Positions 31,963 through 37,578 of a stretch of DNA of 38,700 nt are shown here, piece after piece. A program made the position numbers and the translations under genes. The notes under the pieces were generated by a model, which did not search any database, had not been told where the DNA came from, and worked only from the letters and a program-made list of their open reading frames with translations. The stretch is from positions 1-38,700 of the IMG/VR virus record IMGVR_UViG_3300050015_000058; one strand, 5' to 3'. The stretch comes from a virus. Each line of letters opens with the position of its first letter. Position 1 is the stretch's first letter.

Positions 31963-32142
31963 TTATTCCTGTGGTTTAACCGGTTTTATCTCAACAGCGA
32001 TATCTATATCCACCGCACCAGCCTTAATAAGCCATTTTTTAGCCTTGATAACTGTTGGGTGATCAGTGTATGTCTTACGGTTTTCCTTGCCTGTAGCATC
32101 AGTCCATCGTACTATATACTGCCCTGTATAACGCTTAGACAT
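31963..32142 (-). CDS. Hypothetical small basic protein
   Basis: 59 residues from the ATG at 32142 (MSKRYTGQYIVRWTDATGK); longer in-frame starts lie inside the upstream gene. Beta-beta-alpha pattern (QYIVRW, VIKAKKWLIKAG, AVEIKPV). It overlaps the upstream stop by 8 nt. I recall short phage proteins of this form but no function. Confidence 0.55.
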   Translation of the reverse strand: MSKRYTGQYIVRWTDATGKENRKTYTDHPTVIKAKKWLIKAGAVDIDIAVEIKPVKPQE

Positions 32143-32353
32143 TAACAACAGCTTTCCTACGGCGGCTAACAGCTCCACCACGCGCCCCAGCTACAGATGG
32201 GTCTACTTTACCATGCGCAAAAGCATAACCAGTGCTAGCTTTACCGCCTTTAGAACCGCTATCACGCTTCCATTGAAGATATGCACTCTCACTACCAAAT
32301 CTCTGTATCATTTTGATTCTAACTTTAGCATACCCTACTTTTGTGCCTGACAT
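32135..32353 (-). CDS. Small KGG/RGG-containing basic protein
   Basis: 72 residues from the ATG at 32353, preceded by a strong SD (aaggagg). Helical basic start (AKVRIKMIQRFGSESAYLQW), then SGSKGGKASTGYAF and GARGGAVSRRRKA. KGG/RGG patterns suggest RNA or DNA binding. The protein at 3414 has a similar KGG segment. First gene of the leftward unit; a TATACT -10 on this strand at 32380-32375 may drive it. Confidence 0.6.
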   Translation of the reverse strand: MSGTKVGYAKVRIKMIQRFGSESAYLQWKRDSGSKGGKASTGYAFAHGKVDPSVAGARGGAVSRRRKAVVNV

Positions 32354-32434
32354 TGTAACCTCCTTATGTTTATAAGTATAATGTACCACTCATGCTTTAT
32401 AATTGCAAGTCTATTATAATTTAGTATTTTAGAT

Positions 32435-32586
32435 AATAGCGCCCCCTTATCGTAGCTAGACTAGATCGGGACTGTTAGAACCTTTTACATATACCTAAGA
32501 CCGTTTGGCTATCGTTACCTACTAAGTGGTAATATCCCGAACTTATATGCACCGCGTTAGGCAGGTCGACGTAATAGGGGGCTATT
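32435..32586. ncRNA. Structured gene-free element
   Basis: Closing stem AATAG/CTATT plus CCCCCT/AGGGGG with a 2-nt bulge (32435-32447, 32576-32586). Inside: TCGGGA/TCCCGA (32466-32471, 32535-32540) enclosing TTACC/GGTAA (32515-32519, 32528-32532). No ORF in any frame of useful length. Strand of expression is unclear; could be an RNA, an origin or a protein-binding site. Confidence 0.4.
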
Positions 32587-32690
32587 CGATTGGTTGAAAT
32601 AAATCTCAACATTCTATCGTTGCCTGCTCTTCAGCGCTATATGTAAGTTCTATTCAGTTTTGATGACTGAGAACATTTTTGTAAAAGTAT
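32587..32690. other. Gene-free spacer
   Basis: About 100 nt between the structured element and the promoter at 32691. No ORF, clear stem or promoter noticed, apart from CAGTTTTGATGACTG, a short imperfect inverted repeat. Confidence 0.4.
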
Positions 32691-32719
32691 TTGCATAAGC
32701 GTAAGTGATTTGCTATAAT
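32691..32719 (+). promoter_or_regulatory. Strong promoter facing tandem terminators
   Basis: TTGCAT (32691-32696), 17-nt spacer, TGC-TATAAT (32714-32719). Shares CGTAA...TTTGCTATAAT with the promoter at 4371. The first 150 nt transcribed hold only two terminators. Confidence 0.8.
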
Positions 32720-32747
32720 GATAGTAATTCGTTATGACAACTAAAAA

Positions 32748-32772
32748 GGGCTACCACAACGGTGGCTCTTTT
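32748..32772 (+). terminator. Terminator in repeat copy 1
   Basis: GGGCTACC/GGTGGCTC, 8-bp stem with G-U pairs, loop ACAAC, then TTTT. Confidence 0.75.
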
Positions 32773-32821
32773 ACTTATTTGCTTATACCCCCAATTATCA
32801 ATTCGTTATGACAACTAAAAA

Positions 32822-32846
32822 GGGCTACCACAACGGTGGCTCTTTT
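32822..32846 (+). terminator. Terminator in repeat copy 2
   Basis: Identical to copy 1, 74 nt downstream. Confidence 0.75.
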
Positions 32847-32933
32847 ACTTATTTGCTTATACCCCCAATTATCAATTCGTTATGACAACTGGTTACGTAT
32901 ATAGTACACCAAAATAATGCCTATGGCAATAAA

Positions 32934-32959
32934 AATAAGCCCGGGTGGGTGGGCTTATT
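32934..32959. terminator. Perfect 9-bp hairpin, possibly bidirectional terminator
   Basis: AATAAGCCC/GGGCTTATT with loop GGGTGGGT. A-run on the 5' side and T/A on the 3' side make it usable in either direction; it isolates the 32.4-32.9 kb element from the early operon. Confidence 0.6.
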
Positions 32960-33204
32960 CTCAAAATAGAACTTGTAGTTACTGTGAGTAAATACCTGAA
33001 ATGTACGATCATCTATTCTCTATCGCCCATCGGTTTTAGCAAGTGTGATTAGTTAGATTATAGCAAAACTTAGACATAAAAAATAGATCGCCTATTACCA
33101 GTAAGGAGTTTACAATTGTCCGAAGACTAGAGTAAAAATAGACGATCTAGATTTATAGATACAGTATACACTCTGTAGGTGTAAATATCAAGACAACAAT
33201 AGTG
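32960..33204. other. Gene-free leader region of the recombination operon
   Basis: No ORF. Contains the arm pair TAGATCG/CGATCTA (about 33085 and 33143), a stray SD-plus-TTG (33101-33115, four codons to a stop) resembling the real leader at 33251, and an inverted repeat at 33167-33183. Possibly an operator region or decayed gene. Confidence 0.35.
33167..33183. promoter_or_regulatory. Inverted repeat, candidate operator
   Basis: TACAC-N7-GTGTA, 22 nt upstream of the -35 at 33205, a fitting place for an activator or repressor site. Confidence 0.35.
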
Positions 33205-33233
33205 TTGACAAGCGTTAGCATAAGGTGTAGTAT
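33205..33233 (+). promoter_or_regulatory. Promoter of the recombination operon
   Basis: Consensus TTGACA (33205-33210), 17-nt spacer, weak -10 TAGTAT (33228-33233). The spacer begins AGCGTTAGC, a 9-mer also in the spacer of the promoter at 36627. Confidence 0.65.
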
Positions 33234-33265
33234 AGAGACATAACTAATTAGTAAGGAGTTACAAA

Positions 33266-33358
33266 ATGAGCAATATACAGGACATCATACATCAAAAAGA
33301 ATTAGACATCGAGGAAGCACTAGGTGATTTCAGCGAGTGTTCTGGGAGTGAGGAATAA
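33266..33358 (+). CDS. 30-residue acidic protein
   Basis: First ORF after the 33205 promoter with a strong SD (aaggagt). Sequence IQDIIHQKELDIEEALGDF, ending in Glu/Ser/Cys. Function unknown; a helical acidic peptide. Followed at once by the next gene. Confidence 0.5.
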   Translation: MSNIQDIIHQKELDIEEALGDFSECSGSEE

Positions 33359-33359
33359 T

Positions 33360-33518
33360 ATGTCAGTATCTTTAATGGAAGCCCTAGAGAGTGCCGGATA
33401 TGAGGTTACAACCACAGTCGAAGATGCTAACTGGTTATTATCAAAGAAAAGTGAGTTTGATGAACTAATTGAAAAAGCTGAAGAATTATTAGAAGAATTA
33501 GAAAGTGATGAGGAATAA
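33360..33518 (+). CDS. 52-residue acidic helical protein
   Basis: From ATG 33360 (SD gagg). SLMEALESAGYEV then a long acidic helix ending EKAEELLEELESDEE. The last bases repeat the gag-t-gaggaata motif found at the end of the previous ORF, so the small genes may derive from duplication. DNA-mimic or regulatory role is possible but not shown. Confidence 0.55.
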   Translation: MSVSLMEALESAGYEVTTTVEDANWLLSKKSEFDELIEKAEELLEELESDEE

Positions 33519-33519
33519 A

Positions 33520-33585
33520 ATGAAAGCTACAATTAAAGTAACCTATATTGAAAATGATCAAATAGTAACGGTACGAAAGGTTTAA
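33520..33585 (+). CDS. 21-residue ORF
   Basis: SD gatgagg, then KATIKVTYIENDQIVTVRKV: a beta-hairpin-like peptide. One base before the Rad52-type gene, for which its end may serve as translational coupler. Confidence 0.35.
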   Translation: MKATIKVTYIENDQIVTVRKV

Positions 33586-33586
33586 T

Positions 33587-34276
33587 ATGACAAAATCAAC
33601 ACAAGATGCAATGTTGAAACAACTTAAAGACCCATTCGACCCAAAGTTTTTGAAATGGCGAGTTGGACAAGTAACAAAAGACAAAACTAAGGCAACTGCA
33701 CTAGCCTATTTAGATGCTCGCGAAGTGTACAAGCGGCTCGATGACGTCTGTGGGCTTGGTGGTTGGAGCAGCAAGATGGTTTCTATTGATAAAGGCTTTA
33801 TATGTGAACTGTCTATTTTAATAGACAGTCAATGGATAACTAAATCGGATAGCGCTGATTATACTGATATAGAAGCGATTAAAGGTGGTGCATCTAGCGC
33901 CCTAAAACGTGCTGCTGCTGTCTGGGGTATTGGTCGCTACCTTTATTACCTACCTAGAGTTTGGGTTGAGATCGATGAGTACAAAAACCTACGCGAAATA
34001 CCGGAATTACCAGACTGGGCTAAACCATCTCATAGTTTAGAACGTTGGGAAGATATTGCTGAGTTAGAATTAGATGCAAGTAGCGGAGTTGATGCTGATG
34101 AACAACAGGAGATTGCCGCATTAGTTATTAGGAATATTGATATCATACGTAGTTCTATAGATATAAAAGATTTGCAAGAGTTTGCTGAAACATTAGATGC
34201 TAACGACTATCTAGTATTGGCCAACGAAATTAACGCTAAAACTAAGGAACTAATCAATGGAAAAGCAACAAATTAG
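33587..34276 (+). CDS. Rad52-family single-strand annealing protein
   Basis: 229 residues. WRVGQVTKDKTKATALAYLDA (about 24-44), REVYKRLDDVCG, a TDIEAIKGGASSALKRAAAV block (93-112) and WGIGRYLYYLP (113-123) are the hallmarks of the Rad52/22 annealing fold. The C-terminal third is acidic and probably binds a partner. With the exonuclease encoded 20 nt inside its end it makes a Red-type recombination pair that anneals ends during replication and concatemer formation. SD gaaagg. Confidence 0.9.
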   Translation: MTKSTQDAMLKQLKDPFDPKFLKWRVGQVTKDKTKATALAYLDAREVYKRLDDVCGLGGWSSKMVSIDKGFICELSILIDSQWITKSDSADYTDIEAIKGGASSALKRAAAVWGIGRYLYYLPRVWVEIDEYKNLREIPELPDWAKPSHSLERWEDIAELELDASSGVDADEQQEIAALVIRNIDIIRSSIDIKDLQEFAETLDANDYLVLANEINAKTKELINGKATN

Positions 34277-35135
34277 ACCCATAATCGTTGATGCAGACCA
34301 GCGTAGTTCTAGGTGGTTTGAGGCTAGATTAGGAAAAGTCACTGGCTCACAGGTTAGCCGTACGATGAGTTATATGAAGTCATCTATTACTAAAGGTAAA
34401 TTAAAAGATGCCGAAATATATCATTTAGAACACAATATGCCAGTTGAAATACTAGAACGGTTACGCGATGAGTTCCCATTTGAGTTTATTCTACAGGCTA
34501 ATTTGTTATTAGTAGAAAGTGAAGATCGTGCTAACTATCGAAAAGGTATCGTTGCAGAACGTATTACTGGTCAGACAGCCGATCAAGACCCATTTATCAC
34601 TAAATCTATGCAGTGGGGGATATATAACGAAAATATCGCTAAAACCATGTATCAACTTAAGAGTGAGAATATAGTTACTGATTCTCCATTTATGATTCAC
34701 CCAGAATTAGCGTGTGGTGCATCACCAGACGGTAGCGTAGTAGACAAAACTACTGGAGAAATAGGTAATATAGAGATAAAATGTCTTAACTCAGTTAACC
34801 ATCTTTATAAGATCATATTACACAAGACAGTCCCTAGAGAGTATATACCTCAGATTCAGATGCAAATGTTCATAAATAGTGCTGATTGGTGTGATTTTAT
34901 AGGTTTTGATTCAAGAGTTAAAGAGGGGCTACGCCTGTTCATACAGCGTGTCGAACGAGATAACTTGTACATAAACTATGTATTAGAACCTAGTATAAAA
35001 CGATTCTTAGATGAATGTGATGCTGATTACAAACAATTCATAGCCATCATGCTAAGCAAAAAAGGCGAAAGTGAAGAAACACCAACCGAAAAAGTTCTAT
35101 CACAGTTTGCTATCGAACCACTAATAAAGGAGTAA
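34257..35135 (+). CDS. YqaJ/lambda-exonuclease-type nuclease
   Basis: 292 residues. RSSRWFEARLGKVTGSQVSR (16-35) opens the YqaJ fold; MQWGIYNENIA carries the acidic residue before the core; GASPDG (Asp158), IEIKCLN (Glu173, Lys175) and YIPQIQMQMFINSADWCDF (197-214) are the catalytic and DNA-binding motifs of 5'-3' exonucleases of this family. It supplies single strands to the annealing protein, with which it overlaps by 20 nt. Confidence 0.92.
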   Translation: MEKQQIRPIIVDADQRSSRWFEARLGKVTGSQVSRTMSYMKSSITKGKLKDAEIYHLEHNMPVEILERLRDEFPFEFILQANLLLVESEDRANYRKGIVAERITGQTADQDPFITKSMQWGIYNENIAKTMYQLKSENIVTDSPFMIHPELACGASPDGSVVDKTTGEIGNIEIKCLNSVNHLYKIILHKTVPREYIPQIQMQMFINSADWCDFIGFDSRVKEGLRLFIQRVERDNLYINYVLEPSIKRFLDECDADYKQFIAIMLSKKGESEETPTEKVLSQFAIEPLIKE

Positions 35136-35137
35136 CT

Positions 35138-35392
35138 ATGGAATATAATACGCCGAGTGATGAAATATTCAACGATATAAAAGAAAAAGCCATTGATATA
35201 TGGGAAACATATGATGATACTTATGGATACGCAAGTGAGAAAATAGATTATATTAACCGGTTAACTAATTACAGATCAAATTATGGAACGATCGTAGGAA
35301 TGTTCGATCATAAAAACCAACTTAAACTATTATTGAATGTATCATCAGAAGCACGAGATATGATTATGAAATGGCTAGGCTATAATGAGTGA
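35138..35392 (+). CDS. Hypothetical helical protein in recombination operon
   Basis: 84 residues, SD aaaggag. Acidic helical N-terminal part (EIFNDIKEKAIDIWETY), Tyr-rich (DDTYGYASEKIDYINRL), ending MIMKWLGYNE. Overlaps the next start. Function unknown. Confidence 0.55.
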   Translation: MEYNTPSDEIFNDIKEKAIDIWETYDDTYGYASEKIDYINRLTNYRSNYGTIVGMFDHKNQLKLLLNVSSEARDMIMKWLGYNE

Positions 35393-35765
35393 AATGTTTA
35401 GTGTACCAGTAAGTTTTGATTCAGCTAACCGCCGCAAAGATCGGTCAATACGTATGTCATTCTCGAGTATGTACGAAATGAATACCGAGGATTACATGGA
35501 GATCGACAAACAATTACAACAATCAGGGTGGTTAGTGTTTTCCAGCAAGGCCGTGAGTGAAGTCGACATACCAGATGAGGACTTTGATACCGATATTTCT
35601 AAGTCGCAGAGTACTCAAATAAGAGATGTGTTGTGGGTGTGGTACAGGGCTAAAGGTAATAGGCCAGAGGATAAAAACTCATGGAACGCATTCTATCGAC
35701 AAAATATGCAGGTATTTAAGAATAGAATATTAGAGGAAGTAAGAAAGTTAGAGGAGAGCAAATAA
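35385..35765 (+). CDS. Conserved phage protein next to recombinase
   Basis: 126 residues. SIRMSFSSMYEMNTEDYMEI, LQQSGWLVFSSKAVSEVDIP, and QSTQIRDVLWVWYRAKGN, then FYRQNMQVFKNRILEEVRKL. I recall this [M/L]..F.....W[L/V]VF[S/T] and SQ..R.VLW.WY pattern in unnamed proteins beside RecT/Rad52-type genes in other phages, suggesting a recombination or replication accessory. Confidence 0.6.
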   Translation: MSEMFSVPVSFDSANRRKDRSIRMSFSSMYEMNTEDYMEIDKQLQQSGWLVFSSKAVSEVDIPDEDFDTDISKSQSTQIRDVLWVWYRAKGNRPEDKNSWNAFYRQNMQVFKNRILEEVRKLEESK

Positions 35766-35767
35766 CT

Positions 35768-35830
35768 ATGGATATAAACCAAATAGAACTAGAAGAATAT
35801 AAAACCTTTAAACCTAAAGTAGAGGAATGA
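35768..35830 (+). CDS. 20-residue ORF
   Basis: INQIELEEYKTFKPKVEE between two larger genes, SD ggagag upstream; its own end (agaggaatgat) gives the SD of the next gene. May only couple translation. Confidence 0.3.
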   Translation: MDINQIELEEYKTFKPKVEE

Positions 35831-35831
35831 T

Positions 35832-36137
35832 ATGGTTAAATACAAAATTGAATATCAATGGCGTTTAGATAAGCTCGTTGATGATAACCATGAAAAGATA
35901 TATTCGCCAGAAGGTTATCCACTCATATCAGTTTCTAACGGATGGTTTAACGGTGATTTACTGTATGACCATAAAACTAAAAAAGTATATGGGCTGTGCC
36001 TAAAAGAAGTTACTGAAGCAGATAACGAATATTTAGAGCAATGCGAAGGTAAGTGGGCTAAAGAGCAAATACCATTCAATATGAATTATAAAGAAGCGAT
36101 AGAATTTCTACAATCTAAGGGTAAACTGGATAAATAA
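35832..36137 (+). CDS. Hypothetical small protein
   Basis: 101 residues. Beta-rich start with aromatics (YKIEYQWRLDKLVDDNHEKI), SNGWFNGDLLYDHKTKKVYG, then a helical end (KEAIEFLQSKGKLDK). The end recalls the ISKGKLKDGKILN end of the NSG repeat protein. SD agagg. Function unknown. Confidence 0.55.
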   Translation: MVKYKIEYQWRLDKLVDDNHEKIYSPEGYPLISVSNGWFNGDLLYDHKTKKVYGLCLKEVTEADNEYLEQCEGKWAKEQIPFNMNYKEAIEFLQSKGKLDK

Positions 36138-36139
36138 TC

Positions 36140-36244
36140 ATGCTAGACGAAATGCTACTAGATAAGCAAATATACACTCTTACGAGGGTAGGAAGACGAC
36201 ACTTAACTGCATATCAACTATGGGAGTTGTGGCTATACTCATGA
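36140..36244 (+). CDS. 34-residue ORF
   Basis: MLDEMLLDKQIYTLTRVGRR then HLTAYQLWELWLYS; ATGA overlap with the HNH-like gene. Amphipathic and aromatic at the end; a plausible small protein or coupler. No SD visible. Confidence 0.4.
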   Translation: MLDEMLLDKQIYTLTRVGRRHLTAYQLWELWLYS

Positions 36245-36615
36245 AATTAGACCCAGCTGATAGTGCATATAGTAAGTATGTACGCCTATCGCAAGGTAAG
36301 TGCCAGCGTTGCGGATCTTCGGTAAGGTTTAATGATAATGGAGATCCTGTAAGCCACCAGTTATCACATTTTCAAGGTAGGCGCAAAGAAAACACCAGAT
36401 ACGATCTTGAGAATACTGATTGCCTATGTGGAGGTTGCCACAAATACTTCACATCTATGCCATTTGAACACGTACAGTGGCAGATTAAAACTAAAGGGCA
36501 ACAAACAGTCGATTTAATAATATTAAGATCTAATCAGTACTGTAAAAAAGATCGAAAAATGCAGCAGATGATATGGGAGAAAGCCTATAAAGATCTAAAG
36601 AATGAGCAGTTTTAA
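36241..36615 (+). CDS. HNH-like / NinG-type zinc protein
   Basis: 124 residues from ATG 36241. CQRCGS (about 21-26) and CLCGGCHKYF (about 66-75) give two zinc half-sites, separated by SHQLSHFQGRRKENTRYD. This SHF.GR.KE.TR[F/Y]D...C..CH.YF pattern is that of small phage HNH-type proteins related to NinG, which act in recombination or DNA processing. The catalytic core of HNH nucleases is short here, so activity is uncertain. Confidence 0.7.
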   Translation: MKLDPADSAYSKYVRLSQGKCQRCGSSVRFNDNGDPVSHQLSHFQGRRKENTRYDLENTDCLCGGCHKYFTSMPFEHVQWQIKTKGQQTVDLIILRSNQYCKKDRKMQQMIWEKAYKDLKNEQF

Positions 36616-36626
36616 CAAAAGCACTA

Positions 36627-36655
36627 TTGACATTATCGAAGCGTTAGCGTACAAT
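36627..36655 (+). promoter_or_regulatory. Strong promoter
   Basis: TTGACA (36627-36632), 17-nt spacer, TACAAT (36650-36655). The spacer contains AGCGTTAGC as in the promoter at 33205. Drives the small-gene and lysozyme unit. Confidence 0.8.
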
Positions 36656-36688
36656 AGTAACTAGATCAAACCCAGTAGGACGAGATCG

Positions 36689-36790
36689 ATGGACGACAGG
36701 ATAGAGATAGACCTACGCCGAAACTCTGAAAAGGCACTCGACCATCTAAATAACAAAATAAACAAAGGAGAACAGCAATGTTCACAATAA
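36689..36790 (+). CDS. 33-residue charged ORF
   Basis: First ORF after the 36627 promoter, SD agga. DDRIEIDLRRNSEKALDHL then NNKINKGEQQCSQ. Helical and charged; contains the SD (aaaggag) of the next ORF, which it overlaps by 13 nt. Function unknown. Confidence 0.4.
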   Translation: MDDRIEIDLRRNSEKALDHLNNKINKGEQQCSQ

Positions 36791-36846
36791 AAGACAATAC
36801 ACAGACAGTAAAAACATCAATAAAAGTAAACTTGGAGAACAAATAA
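36778..36846 (+). CDS. 22-residue ORF
   Basis: Good SD (aaaggag, 7 nt). FTIKDNTQTVKTSIKVNLEN, a possible beta-hairpin peptide; its end (ggagaac) is the SD of the membrane-segment gene. Too short to interpret. Confidence 0.35.
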   Translation: MFTIKDNTQTVKTSIKVNLENK

Positions 36847-37029
36847 ATGAGTAAAAACGAAACACCAATCGTTAAAGAACCAAAGACAATCAAAGTACGA
36901 ACAGTAGTTATTTCACTAATCGTAGCAGCAGCTATTGCAGCATCATTCGTAGCTGGTTGGAACTATAGAAGTTACGATCAAGCACGTGTTCAAGCCGAAG
37001 CAGCAAGCCTAGTTAAAAATTTAAAATAG
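36847..37029 (+). CDS. Ala-rich membrane-anchor ORF, 0 frame of a frameshift pair
   Basis: 60 residues: a basic start, an Ala-rich membrane segment (VVISLIVAAAIAASFVAGW, about 20-38) and a charged helix (DQARVQAEAASLVKN). The segment is weakly hydrophobic, like signal-arrest-release (SAR) sequences. The stop comes two codons after A AAT TTA, and a -1 shift there continues directly into the lysozyme-like frame (total 186 residues). SD ggag upstream. Without the shift this would be just a short membrane peptide. Confidence 0.65.
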   Translation: MSKNETPIVKEPKTIKVRTVVISLIVAAAIAASFVAGWNYRSYDQARVQAEAASLVKNLK

Positions 37030-37054
37030 AGCCGTTAAAAGCACCTGTAACGGT
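37017..37054 (+). promoter_or_regulatory. Candidate programmed -1 frameshift site
   Basis: Heptamer A AAT TTA (37017-37023) in the 0 frame, 8-nt spacer, and stem CCGTTA/TAACGG (37032-37037, 37048-37053; extendable by one G-U) with a 10-nt loop. The 0-frame TAG is at 37027-37029; the -1 frame is open from 37017 to 37406. Confidence 0.65.
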
Positions 37055-37067
37055 TTCAGAAGTCAAG

Positions 37068-37406
37068 GTGGACACATTAACAACTAGTACGGTTATAGCG
37101 CCACAGAGCGATCCTAAAACACTCACAGGATGTGATCTAGTCAACAACTATGATTGGGACACTGCTACTGCGAGGGCAGTGTGCCTAGCTGAGAGTAACG
37201 GAAACGTAAACTCTTATAATGTGAATACTAACGGCACTGTGGATAAAGGTTTAATGCAGATAAACTCATGCCATGCAGACTTAATAGGTGATAAAGACCT
37301 ATACGACCCTAAAGTCAACATGGATATGGCTTATCAGATCTATAGAGGTAGTGGCTGGAGAGCATGGAGCGCTTATAATAACGGTTCGTATATAACTAAA
37401 CTGTAA
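37068..37406 (+). CDS. Lysozyme-like (transglycosylase-type) domain, -1 frame
   Basis: The frame is open from 37017; GTG 37068 is the only conventional start but has no properly spaced SD. Upstream in-frame codons read as normal protein (KIEPLKAPVTVSEVKVD), so the domain is more likely made by -1 frameshift from the gene at 36847. Domain: YDWDTATARAVCLAESNGN with the expected catalytic Glu, then GTVDKGLMQINSCH, PKVNMDMAYQIYRG, SGWRAWSAYNNGSY, the goose-type/SLT fold pattern. Cuts peptidoglycan; with the Ala-rich anchor it would be exported to the membrane. Confidence 0.75.
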   Translation: MDTLTTSTVIAPQSDPKTLTGCDLVNNYDWDTATARAVCLAESNGNVNSYNVNTNGTVDKGLMQINSCHADLIGDKDLYDPKVNMDMAYQIYRGSGWRAWSAYNNGSYITKL

Positions 37407-37417
37407 CTTAACAAATC

Positions 37418-37560
37418 GGATTGAATATCATCAGAGGCGGTCAGCATCACCTATACGATACAGTAATATCGTGGGAGTAATGCCTTACCAATCGCCCAAA
37501 CTGTTTACTGACAGGGAGGAGACAATTGACTAACTGACCATGACTGAGGGTATTCAATCC
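37418..37560 (+). ncRNA. Structured RNA closed by a 10-bp stem
   Basis: GGATTGAATA (37418-37427) pairs perfectly with TATTCAATCC (37551-37560). Inside: GGTCAG/CTGACC (37439-37444, 37534-37539), ACGATA/TATCGT (37455-37460, 37467-37472), GTAA/TTAC (37477-37488) and CTGT/ACAG (37501-37514). No ORF. Lies between the lysozyme gene and the tRNA mimic. Confidence 0.55.
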
Positions 37561-37578
37561 CCAATATAGCAACAGAGT

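Larger units (their letters stand above)
32726..32890 (+). repeat. 74-bp tandem repeat, two full copies and a partial third
   Basis: Copies start at 32726, 32800 and 32874 (AATTCGTTATGACAACT). The first two are identical over 74 nt and contain a terminator; the third stops matching after GACAACT. The first copy starts at the predicted +1 of the promoter at 32691. Confidence 0.92.

Noticed and set aside
32726-32890. 74-bp tandem repeat as a CRISPR array
   Set aside because: Whole units are identical, including the part that would be spacer, and contain a terminator.
36602-36664. 20-residue ORF after the HNH-like gene
   Set aside because: It lies across a near-consensus promoter (TTGACA-17-TACAAT), which explains the sequence better.
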